Assembly: GCA_945876925.1 (NCBI GenBank)
Contig: CAMCQD010000074.1
Location: 1-7,845, forward strand
Reading direction: 5' to 3'
Origin: an uncultured Dermatophilus sp.
Lineage (GTDB): Bacteria; Actinomycetota; Actinomycetes; Actinomycetales; Dermatophilaceae
Length of the DNA stretch: 7,845 nt
Part shown: positions 1 through 5,796 of the stretch, piece by piece
Numbering within the stretch: position 1 is the first letter of the stretch
Layout of the letters: each line of letters opens with the position of its first letter
The notes under the pieces: generated by a model
Databases searched by the model: none
Told to the model about the DNA's origin: nothing
The model's input: only the letters and a program-made list of their open reading frames with translations
Made by a program: the position numbers and the translations under genes

Positions 1-67
1 CGGCGCCCGGGGGTAAGCCTGCCGCCTGGGGGTGACCCGCCGTGAGGGCGAGCGCTGGCCGGGACAG

Positions 68-108
68 CATGCTGCGGCCACCGGAACGGCACCGGCGGCC
101 GCAGCATG
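68..108. terminator. Perfect 12-bp inverted repeat, possible terminator
   Basis: The left arm CATGCTGCGGCC (68-79) is the exact reverse complement of the right arm GGCCGCAGCATG (97-108). The 17-base spacer has CCGG at each end (81-84 and 92-95), so after one A/C mismatch the stem can gain 4 more pairs and close a 7-base loop. No T tract follows on either strand, which is common for actinobacterial hairpins. It could be a second terminator for the minus-strand epimerase or the end of a convergent gene off the left edge. A protein-binding palindrome is also possible. Confidence 0.4.
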
Positions 109-150
109 GACGGCGGGCACCCCGCGCGGCCCGGTTAGGCGAGTCCCGGG

Positions 151-173
151 CAGGTGCGCCGTGAGCGCACCTG
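151..173 (-). terminator. Hairpin terminator candidate after the epimerase gene
   Basis: CAGGTGCGC (151-159) pairs perfectly with GCGCACCTG (165-173) around a 5-base loop. The structure starts about 33 bases past the epimerase stop codon, the expected place for a terminator of that minus-strand gene. There is no run of T after the stem, so it would be a tractless hairpin of the kind common in high-GC actinobacteria. The symmetry does not fix the strand; minus is chosen from context. Confidence 0.5.
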
Positions 174-205
174 GTGCCGCGCGGTTACCGGCGGGGCCGG
201 GTGCC

Positions 206-655
206 TCAGTGCTCCTCGTGACCGGGTTCGACCAGCTCGACCAGCACGCCACCGGCGTCCTTGGGGTGGATGAACTGGATGCGGCTGCCGGCGGTGCCGA
301 TCTTGGGCTCCTTGTACAGCAGGCGCAGGCCGCGCTCGGTGAGTTTCTCGGAGACGTCGTCCAGGTCCTTGACCCGGTAGGCCATCTGCTGGATGCCGAC
401 GCCGTTCTTGGCGATGAACTTGCCGATCGTCGAATCCTCGGACAGCGGGGCGAGCAGCTGGATGCACGAGGTGGATTCGCCCACGGCCATCATGGCCTCG
501 GCCACGCCCTGCTCTTCGTTGACCTCGCGGTGCACGCACTGCATGCCGTACTTCTCCTCGTAGAAGGCGATGGCCTCATCGAGGTCGCGGACGGCGATGC
601 CGACGTGGTCAATGTGGGTGAACAGTCCAGGTTCCGAAGCAGTCATAGATCGCAT
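206..655 (-). CDS. mce: Methylmalonyl-CoA epimerase
   Basis: This enzyme interconverts the (2S) and (2R) forms of methylmalonyl-CoA, linking propionyl-CoA carboxylase to the B12-dependent mutase; it is a cytosolic metalloenzyme of the vicinal-oxygen-chelate (glyoxalase) fold. Numbered from the GTG at 664, the visible marks are HIDHVGIAVRDLDEAI near the N-terminus (His20 as first metal ligand), CIQLLAP (Gln69), GIQQMAYRV (92-93), the FIHPKDAGGV signature near 132-140, and LVELVEPG (Glu143). At about 150 residues it is full length for the family. In the position where several characterised epimerases have a His pair, this one has Gln-Gln; I recall the same in other actinobacterial homologues, so activity is not excluded. 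Starts are possible at GTG 664, ATG 655 and ATG 646. ATG 655 is chosen because an AGGT lies about 11 bases upstream, whereas it is too close to the GTG. The mutase and carboxylase genes are not in the window. Confidence 0.93.
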   Translation of the reverse strand: MRSMTASEPGLFTHIDHVGIAVRDLDEAIAFYEEKYGMQCVHREVNEEQGVAEAMMAVGESTSCIQLLAPLSEDSTIGKFIAKNGVGIQQMAYRVKDLDDVSEKLTERGLRLLYKEPKIGTAGSRIQFIHPKDAGGVLVELVEPGHEEH

Positions 656-752
656 GGTAGTCACTGACCTGCGGCGGCGGGCACCAGTCGGCCGATGTCG
701 TGGTCACCCGCGCACCCGGCTGCCCGTCCCCGGCTGCGGGAGCCTGGCGTGC

Positions 753-772
753 CCCCGCCTGGCTGAGCGGGG
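753..772 (-). terminator. Short GC hairpin after the VWA gene
   Basis: CCCCGC (753-758) and GCGGGG (767-772) form a perfect 6-bp stem with an 8-base loop, starting about 11 bases past the stop codon of the minus-strand VWA gene. No T tract is present and such short GC repeats arise easily by chance in this composition. The 118-base gap (665-782) between the VWA and epimerase genes holds no other structure that I can support. Confidence 0.3.
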
Positions 773-782
773 CCGGGGCGGA

Positions 783-2507
783 TCAGTGGCTGTGCCCGGA
801 CTCGCCCTCGTGACCGTGCTCCCCGGCGTGATCGTGATCGTGGTCACCGTCGTGATCGTGATCATGCGTGTGGTACGAGCCGTGCGACCAGATCGCGCTG
901 GAGAACGCCGCCGGGATCTCGGCCGGGTCGCTCACGTAGTAGGCCCAGCCGTCGACCTGGGAGGTGACCCGGCTCATGACCGCCTGGTCGGCTGCGCTGC
1001 CCAGGCCGACCACGACGATCCGTACCGGCTTGTCGGGCTTGGCCTGCGCCCGCAGCTTGGCGATGAGCTGATCGGTGGACATGCCCCCGGTGGTGTCCTC
1101 ATTGCGGCCGTCGGTGAGGAGCACCACGAGGTTGTCGCGGTCCTTCTGGTAGTTCTCCTGCGCGTTGACGTAGGCCGCGTAGAGGGTGTCGTTCAGGCCG
1201 GTGTTGCCGCCGACGTAGGACGGGATGGTCGCGGCTGCGTTCAGCAGCGCCGCGCCGTGGCTCTTGGCATCCGAGACCTCGCCCAGGTCCGCGACCGGGG
1301 AGAGCGTCCGGAAGTCCTGGTTGCCCTCCTGGGCACTGGAGAACACCCACAGCCCGGCGGAGGAAGTCGGCTTCATCAGCCGCACCGCCTGCTGCACCGC
1401 AGTTACGGCCAGATCGATGCGCCTGGTCTCCCCGGTCTGCTCGAGCATCGAACCGGACACGTCGACCACCATGGTCATCCGCAGATCACGCGTGACGCAG
1501 GACCATTCGGACATGATCGAGTCGAACTGCTTCTGATCCATCGCCGGGGCCTTGCCCGGTAGCTGCTCGGGGATGTCATCCACCGCGCGGGTGCGCTTGC
1601 CATCGACCCGGAAGCCGGCGTCGAGCAGCGCCTGCTTGCCGCTGTCGTCGGTCAGCGCCTGCGACAGCGAGTTCAGCAGCGCCTTCTTCTCCCCGCCCGG
1701 CTCGCCGATGATGTTGAGCGAGTACTGCATCTCGGGCGGCCCCTCGGAGGGCACGAGGGCGCGCAGCCTGGCGTCGTCGGCCGCCTGCGCATTGTGCGCG
1801 TAGATCTCCTGCTCGGAGGCGGGGAACGCCTTGGCGTCCTTGCCGGTCTGGCCGAGCAGCGCGGCCTGGGTCTTCGGGTCGCGGGTGATCTTGAAGAAGG
1901 CGTCCCCCAGCGCTGAGCTGCCCAGCCGGTTGGAGTGCAGGTGCTGCCAGATCGTCGTGAACGACAGCGCCGCCGACGTGTTCTCCGTCGGGACGGCCGA
2001 GTTCAGCGGCGCGGCGGCCAGCAGCGTCAGCCAGCCGCGCACGCCGGTGTTCAGCTGGTTGACGATGCCGGCCGGGACCGCGAAGACCACCGGGCTGGTA
2101 GCGAAGACGTCACCGGTGGTGGCCGAGGTGCCGCGGGCCTTGAGGGCGCTCGCGGCGTAGCCGACCCAGACGGGGGAGTCGGTGATCCAGGCATCCGGCA
2201 GCTCGGCGCCCGAGTACGCGTCCTGCCGCAGCGAGGTCGGGGTGCCCTCGGTGACCACGATGGGCGCGCAGCCGGCGCTGCCGGCGATACCGGCCGCGCG
2301 GTCGCGCACGAACTGCCCGAATCCGTTAGGCACCAGCACCTTCGCCTGGACGCATCCGTTTGCGGCGGCGTTCGGGTCCTTGGAGAAGGTGCCGGCGGCG
2401 GCGAGGATGCCGACCCCGGCCAGGGCGATGACGCCCCCGGCCAGTGCCAGGGTGCGAACGGGTCCGGGTCCGCCGAGATTGCCAATGGAATGTGGTCCCA
2501 CGGGCAC
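783..2507 (-). CDS. Membrane-anchored solute-binding-like / VWA domain protein with His-Asp-rich tail
   Basis: Encodes 574 residues. An N-terminal hydrophobic segment (about 19-39, after Arg18) should insert the protein in the membrane or export it. Residues about 50-300 resemble the type-2 periplasmic-binding fold (SBP_bac_11-like), with PDAWITDSPVW (104-114) and a TSPVVFAVP stretch (137-145). Residues about 342-540 form a von Willebrand A domain with an intact MIDAS metal site: DVSGS (349-353), Thr436 in GGNTGLND, and Asp466 in LLTDG. Such domains bind protein ligands through a divalent cation. Cys52 and Cys80 could form a disulfide outside the cell. The last 33 residues (542-574) contain 12 His plus many Asp/Glu as HD/HDHD repeats, a likely Zn/Ni/Co-binding tail, unusual for this architecture. 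The start is a GTG at 2507; a second GTG at 2501 is two codons later. No Shine-Dalgarno sequence is visible, so a leaderless mRNA is plausible. Substrate and partner are unknown. Confidence 0.88.
   Translation of the reverse strand: MPVGPHSIGNLGGPGPVRTLALAGGVIALAGVGILAAAGTFSKDPNAAANGCVQAKVLVPNGFGQFVRDRAAGIAGSAGCAPIVVTEGTPTSLRQDAYSGAELPDAWITDSPVWVGYAASALKARGTSATTGDVFATSPVVFAVPAGIVNQLNTGVRGWLTLLAAAPLNSAVPTENTSAALSFTTIWQHLHSNRLGSSALGDAFFKITRDPKTQAALLGQTGKDAKAFPASEQEIYAHNAQAADDARLRALVPSEGPPEMQYSLNIIGEPGGEKKALLNSLSQALTDDSGKQALLDAGFRVDGKRTRAVDDIPEQLPGKAPAMDQKQFDSIMSEWSCVTRDLRMTMVVDVSGSMLEQTGETRRIDLAVTAVQQAVRLMKPTSSAGLWVFSSAQEGNQDFRTLSPVADLGEVSDAKSHGAALLNAAATIPSYVGGNTGLNDTLYAAYVNAQENYQKDRDNLVVLLTDGRNEDTTGGMSTDQLIAKLRAQAKPDKPVRIVVVGLGSAADQAVMSRVTSQVDGWAYYVSDPAEIPAAFSSAIWSHGSYHTHDHDHDGDHDHDHAGEHGHEGESGHSH
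786..884 (-). repeat. Short tandem codon repeat encoding the His-Asp tail
   Basis: This DNA codes for the final 33 residues of the VWA protein and contains runs of a degenerate 6-base unit (GATCAC/GATCAT on the coding strand, reading Asp-His), clearest around 827-868. The unit alternates CAT/CAC and GAT/GAC codons, so it is not a perfect microsatellite, but slippage could change tail length between strains. Confidence 0.7.
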
Positions 2508-2513
2508 AGACTA
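2502..2513 (-). promoter_or_regulatory. Possible -10 element for the VWA gene, leaderless start
   Basis: Read on the minus strand, TAGTCT (2513-2508) matches the TAnnnT core of a -10 box. It lies immediately before GTG 2507 and six bases before GTG 2501, so transcription would begin at or near the second GTG and give a leaderless mRNA. No convincing -35 is present at 17-18 bases. The idea fits the lack of a ribosome binding site but rests on one hexamer. Confidence 0.2.
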
Positions 2514-2597
2514 GGACGACCGACTTACTGGCGGACCGGTGTGGTCACCGGCCGGACGGGCTCGGGCCGGGCTTGTGAGAACGCTGTGATCTTTATC

Positions 2598-2628
2598 GCG
2601 AATTTCCCTGCAAATACGTGTAATTCGC
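2598..2628. promoter_or_regulatory. AT-rich inverted repeat, possible operator
   Basis: GCGAATT (2598-2604) and AATTCGC (2622-2628) are exact reverse complements with a 17-base spacer, and an outer pair GAGAAC (2577-2582) / GTTCTC (2630-2635) brackets them unevenly. The repeat lies in the AT-richest part of the divergent intergenic region, where a dimeric regulator could control the VWA gene. It is too loosely spaced to be a good terminator. No known operator consensus is recognised. Confidence 0.3.
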
Positions 2629-2724
2629 TGTTCTCCGGCCTATGTGCGCGCAGCTGCCCGTACCCTCTGGCAGCCGCGTGGCCGGTGCGCCCGGAGCATC
2701 CGGGAGCACCAGCCGCAGCGCCCG

Positions 2725-2750
2725 GGAACGGGCCGGGAAAAATCAGCGTG
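2725..2750 (+). promoter_or_regulatory. ECF-type promoter candidate for the CnoX-like operon
   Basis: GGAAC (2725-2729) is followed, after a 17-base spacer, by CGTG (2747-2750). GGAAC is the typical -35 of ECF sigma factors and CGT the common -10 core. The same arrangement with the same spacer precedes the ECF sigma gene in this window. A start near 2757 would give a leader of about 177 bases before the ATG at 2934. A chance match cannot be excluded, since a similar N16 match occurs antisense inside the sigma gene. Confidence 0.35.
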
Positions 2751-2933
2751 CAGTCGATTTCCCTGAGCCAGCGGGACTCTCACGGTCGATCGCATCCGCG
2801 CGGGCTGGGCCGGGCACTCGCCGGCCCGGTCCGCACCGGAGCCGGGCGTGGGCCTGGCAACGGCTCCCGCGGGGGCCGTGTCCGGCTCGTGGCCAGGTCG
2901 CCCGCGGCCGTGCGCGTGAGCGAGAATGCGCTC

Positions 2934-3845
2934 ATGAGCAATCCACCGATCTCACCGGGTGCGCTTCGCGGCGCTGTCGACCTGTCCTCGCTCGGCAAGA
3001 CACCGCCGCCGTCCCCGGCGCGGGGGAACGCCGGAACCGGCGGCCTGCGGGTCGATGGCACCGAGGCCGACTTCCAGCAGCTCGTGCTCGGCACCCGCGA
3101 GGTGCCGGCGCTGTTCGTGCTGTGGTCCGCCGCGCACCCCGAGTCTGAGAAGGCGGTCGAGCAGGCCGTCGCAGCCGCCTCCACCGTGGAGGGGCGGATG
3201 CGGGTCGTGGCCATCGACGTGGACGCCAGCCCCGGGGTCGCGGCCGCGTTCCAGGCGCAGCAGATCCCGATGACGGTCGGCGTCATCGCCGGCCAGCCGG
3301 TCCCGCTGTTCGCCGGGGTGCAGGCCGCCCCCCAGCTCGCCCCGCTCGTGCAGGAACTGCTCACCGTCGCCGCGCAGAACGGCGTCACCGGCACCATCCC
3401 GGCCGCGCCCGCCCCGGCAGAGGAGCCGCCCCTGGCGCCGCTGCACCAGCAGGCCTACGACGCCATCGAAGCCGGTGACCTGGCCGGTGCCCGCAGCGCC
3501 TACCAGCAGGCCCTGTCCGAGAACCCCGCTGATGCCGACGCCAGCGCCGGGCTGGCCCAGGTCGGCCTGCTCGAGCGCCTCGGCGAGGCGGACCTGGCCG
3601 CCGCCCGCGCCGCCGCGGCCGCCGACCCCGCCGACATCGGGGCCGCCCTCGTGGTCGCCGACGCCGACCTCGCCGGAGGTCACGTGGAGGACGCCTTCTC
3701 CCGGCTGATCGACCTAGTCCGGGTCACCAGCGACGAGGAGCGCGACCGCGTGCGCACCCGGCTGCTGGAGCTGTTCGAGGTCGTCGGCGCGCACGACCCC
3801 CGGGTCACCCGGGCCCGGCGCGCGCTCATGGCGGCGCTGTTCTGA
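2934..3845 (+). CDS. YbbN/CnoX-like thioredoxin-fold and TPR protein
   Basis: Encodes 303 residues, about the length of E. coli CnoX (YbbN) and, from memory, of mycobacterial Rv1324. A flexible Pro/Gly-rich start (1-40) leads to a thioredoxin fold (about 40-148). The active-site loop reads LWSAAHPES (63-71) in place of WCGPC, and the cis-proline is Pro112 in QQIPMTV. After a Pro/Ala linker (154-167), TPR-like helices occupy about 168-220 (HQQAYDAIEAGDLAGARSAY), followed by the helical C-terminal region of the family (222-303). There is no cysteine in the whole protein, so it cannot be a thiol oxidoreductase; a chaperone or holdase role, or protein-protein contacts, is likelier. The start is ATG 2934; GTG 2916 in frame would add six residues, and neither has a strong ribosome binding site. 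It is followed after 11 bases by the mycothiol-type enzyme gene, so the two are probably co-transcribed. Confidence 0.88.
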   Translation: MSNPPISPGALRGAVDLSSLGKTPPPSPARGNAGTGGLRVDGTEADFQQLVLGTREVPALFVLWSAAHPESEKAVEQAVAAASTVEGRMRVVAIDVDASPGVAAAFQAQQIPMTVGVIAGQPVPLFAGVQAAPQLAPLVQELLTVAAQNGVTGTIPAAPAPAEEPPLAPLHQQAYDAIEAGDLAGARSAYQQALSENPADADASAGLAQVGLLERLGEADLAAARAAAAADPADIGAALVVADADLAGGHVEDAFSRLIDLVRVTSDEERDRVRTRLLELFEVVGAHDPRVTRARRALMAALF

Positions 3846-3856
3846 GCAGCCGGGAA

Positions 3857-4669
3857 ATGAGCGCGCGGATCTCCTTCGCCCGCAGCGGCCAGGCCATCGG
3901 CGACGCCGCCTCGGTGCTGCGGAACAACGCCGCCGCCGCGGGCATGGACGCGTCCGTGCCTGGCTGCCCCGGCTGGACCGTGCACGATCTGGTGCGGCAC
4001 GTGGGCATGGTGCATCGCTGGGCTGCCGCGGTGATCACCGGCGGGCCGCCCGGCCCGCGCGAGGAGGACCTGACCGCCGGGCTGGCCGGATTCGCCGATC
4101 CGCTGGACTGGCTCGACGAGGGCCTGATCGATCTGCTCAACGTGCTCACCCGGCCCGGCGGGCAGGACGGAGGCGGCCCCGGGTCCGCCTCCTTCCTCAC
4201 CGGTGCCCCCTCGGCCCGGCGGGAGGCGTGGGCCCGGCGGATGGCACACGAATCCACCATCCACGCCGCCGACGCGATGGCCGCCCGGCTGGGCACGGCT
4301 CCCCGGGGTGAGCAGATGTGGTTCCCCGGGGAGTTCGCCTGCGACGGGATCGACGAGCTGCTCACCGGATTCGCCACCCGCGAGGACTCCCGCCTGCGCG
4401 CGGAGCGGGAACGCACGATGGTGGTCGCGGTCGCCCCGGCCGGCATTCCCGGGCAGAGCGCCCGGTCCGCGGACGCGGCGTGGACGGTCCGGTGGGGGCC
4501 GGACGGCGCGGTGACCACCCCCGGGGCGTCCGGGACAGCCGATGCCACCGTGACCGGCAGCGCCGCCGGGCTCTACCTGGCCCTGTGGAATCGCGGTGAG
4601 GAGTTCGACGTCACCGGCGAGGTAGCCGTCGTGGCCCAGTTCCGCGAGCTCATGCGGATCACGTGGTAG
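3857..4669 (+). CDS. Maleylpyruvate isomerase-family mycothiol-dependent enzyme
   Basis: Encodes 270 residues with the two-part layout of the actinobacterial MDMPI family: a DinB-like four-helix metal-binding N-terminal domain (about 1-170) and a smaller SCP2-like C-terminal domain (about 185-270). Family marks are VPGCPGWTVHDLVRHVG (34-50) and the ARRMAHESTIHAADA stretch (126-140). Comparison with maleylpyruvate isomerase suggests His48, Glu132 and His136 as the divalent-metal ligands, all present. Such proteins use mycothiol, the actinobacterial low-molecular-weight thiol, in isomerisation, conjugation or detoxification; the true substrate here cannot be told. The ATG at 3857 is preceded by GGGAA only two bases upstream, a weak site, so translation may be coupled to the CnoX-like gene ending 11 bases before. 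The stop lies 6 bases from the convergent candidate anti-sigma gene. Confidence 0.87.
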   Translation: MSARISFARSGQAIGDAASVLRNNAAAAGMDASVPGCPGWTVHDLVRHVGMVHRWAAAVITGGPPGPREEDLTAGLAGFADPLDWLDEGLIDLLNVLTRPGGQDGGGPGSASFLTGAPSARREAWARRMAHESTIHAADAMAARLGTAPRGEQMWFPGEFACDGIDELLTGFATREDSRLRAERERTMVVAVAPAGIPGQSARSADAAWTVRWGPDGAVTTPGASGTADATVTGSAAGLYLALWNRGEEFDVTGEVAVVAQFRELMRITW

Positions 4670-4675
4670 CCGCGG

Positions 4676-5782
4676 TCAGGGGCAGCCGGATTGACCGGGT
4701 GCGCTGTCCTGGCGGGTGAACGTCTCCCGGTGACCCGAGGCGTCGGTGAACGTGGCGGTCGTTCCCCCGGCGGCGAACGTCACCAGGCCGCTGTGGACCG
4801 GGGCGTCCCAGCCCGCCGGAGCTGATCCGCCCGCGCCGGAGTCCGCGGTGAGGGCCCCGCCGTCGCGCGCGAACCAGTACCCGCCGAGGGCGAATCCGCG
4901 CACCCCGCACGCGGTATCCAGGTCCAGCGGCAGCCCGGCCGTCCCGGATGAGGCGGGCAGGGACCGCCCGGCCCGCAGGGCCGCCAGGGCACGGACGGCG
5001 TCGAGCCGCACCTGCGCCGGAGCCGACGTGCGCACGGGCTGCACCTGGGCGGCGTGCGTCCCGCTGATCGCGTAGATCGCCTGCGCGGCACCGTCCCGGG
5101 CGAAGATGAGGTAGCGCCCGCCCGGGGCACCGGAGAGCTGCTGGGAACCGGTGAGCCGCAGCCGGAGCCGCCCGCCCGCGCCCTTGATCGTCTCCTCCGG
5201 CGCGGCGATGGTCACCATCGCCGCGCTGCCCAGGGACGCGGTCATCCCGTCGCTGGCGATGACGATGTCGCTGGCCCCGGCGACGAGCGCATCGGTGCGG
5301 GTGAGGTCGCCCATTCCCCGGACGGGTGCCATGGCCTGGGGGAACGGGACGCTACGGCGATTCTCGTACTGCCGCAGCGCCTCCAGCGCCGAATCCGGGC
5401 GGGCTGCCCCGGCGGGGGCGTCCGGGTCCAGGCCCGAGAGCGGGCCGGCGCCCTCGCCCGCTGAGCCGGAGGGCGATCCGCCGCTGGCAATCGGGGAAGG
5501 AGGATCTGACCGGTCGTTACCGAGCATGGCCGATCCTATGCCGAGGGCCGCGAGAGTCACCACGAGCGCGCCCGAGCAGGTGGCGAGCGCGTTGCGGCGG
5601 GCGGCTCGCCGGGCCGAGCGGGCCCGCAGCCCGGCCAGGCTGGGCACGGTGACGTGCTCGCTGTGCTGCTGCCAGGCGGTGCGCAGCACCGCTGCTGGGT
5701 CCGGTGCGGGATCCGGCGCGTGGGCGGGTCCGGGGCCGCCGGGGACCGGACCGGGGCTGGCGCTGTCGTCGGGCGCTCTCAT
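4676..5782 (-). CDS. Single-pass membrane protein, candidate anti-sigma factor
   Basis: Encodes 368 residues. A Pro/Gly/Ala-rich cytoplasmic start (1-30) leads to a short helical region AVLRTAWQQHSEHV (31-44) and an Arg-rich stretch (52-63), then one transmembrane helix (about 66-88). After a Ser/Gly/Pro-rich linker (90-128) comes a large extracytoplasmic domain (about 130-368) that I do not recognise. The gene begins 12 bases after the stop of the ECF sigma gene, and this position is the main reason to suspect that its cytoplasmic part binds the sigma factor. It lacks the HxxxCxxC motif of zinc-binding anti-sigma factors, and the intracellular part is short. Cys292 and Cys367 lie outside the membrane and could form a disulfide; Cys69 is at the membrane edge. 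It could instead be a sigma-regulated membrane protein with no inhibitory role. Confidence 0.75.
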   Translation of the reverse strand: MRAPDDSASPGPVPGGPGPAHAPDPAPDPAAVLRTAWQQHSEHVTVPSLAGLRARSARRAARRNALATCSGALVVTLAALGIGSAMLGNDRSDPPSPIASGGSPSGSAGEGAGPLSGLDPDAPAGAARPDSALEALRQYENRRSVPFPQAMAPVRGMGDLTRTDALVAGASDIVIASDGMTASLGSAAMVTIAAPEETIKGAGGRLRLRLTGSQQLSGAPGGRYLIFARDGAAQAIYAISGTHAAQVQPVRTSAPAQVRLDAVRALAALRAGRSLPASSGTAGLPLDLDTACGVRGFALGGYWFARDGGALTADSGAGGSAPAGWDAPVHSGLVTFAAGGTTATFTDASGHRETFTRQDSAPGQSGCP

Positions 5783-5789
5783 CGCTGAA

Positions 5790-5796
5790 CCACCTC
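5790..5796 (-). promoter_or_regulatory. Strong ribosome binding site of the membrane protein gene
   Basis: On the minus strand GAGGTGG (5796-5790) stands 7 bases before the ATG at 5782 and overlaps the TGA stop of the sigma gene (5797-5795). It matches the anti-Shine-Dalgarno sequence well, fixes the start, and supports coupled translation of the sigma factor and its partner. It is the clearest ribosome binding site in the window. Confidence 0.75.

Larger units (their letters stand above)
1..205. other. Intergenic region at left edge, no gene
   Basis: No reading frame here looks like a real protein; the frames that cross it are out-of-frame shadows of the epimerase or low-complexity GC-rich translations. 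The stretch lies downstream of the epimerase stop. It holds two perfect inverted repeats (arms 68-79/97-108 and 151-159/165-173), listed separately as terminator candidates. Nothing else is recognised. Confidence 0.6.
2508..2933. other. Divergent intergenic region of 426 bases
   Basis: It separates the minus-strand VWA gene from the plus-strand CnoX-like operon. I see no coding sequence: the frames through it are extensions or shadows of the neighbours and are rich in Arg, Gly and Pro. A patch around 2581-2635 is clearly more AT-rich than its surroundings and carries an inverted repeat. An ECF-type promoter candidate lies at 2725-2750. Both are listed separately. Confidence 0.6.

Noticed and set aside
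827..868. CRISPR-like or other short tandem repeat array
   Set aside because: The repetition is explained by His/Asp codons of the VWA tail. There are no spacers of regular length.
570..1562. Long plus-strand open frame of 330 codons
   Set aside because: It lies antisense to the VWA gene and epimerase. Its protein is Val/Arg/Gly-rich with no recognisable domain, and such frames are common opposite high-GC genes.
2867..2907. CCGCGGG/CCCGCGG inverted repeat before the CnoX-like gene
   Set aside because: The loop is 27 bases and the arms are self-complementary GC sequence that occurs often by chance. It does not make a convincing structure.
1935..2933. Upstream extension of the CnoX-like frame
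   Set aside because: The frame stays open by chance through the antisense of the VWA gene and the intergenic region. Family length and the Met at 2934 support the shorter protein.
2952..3683. Minus-strand open frame of 243 codons
   Set aside because: It is a shadow of the CnoX-like gene, Gly/Arg-rich and without family features.
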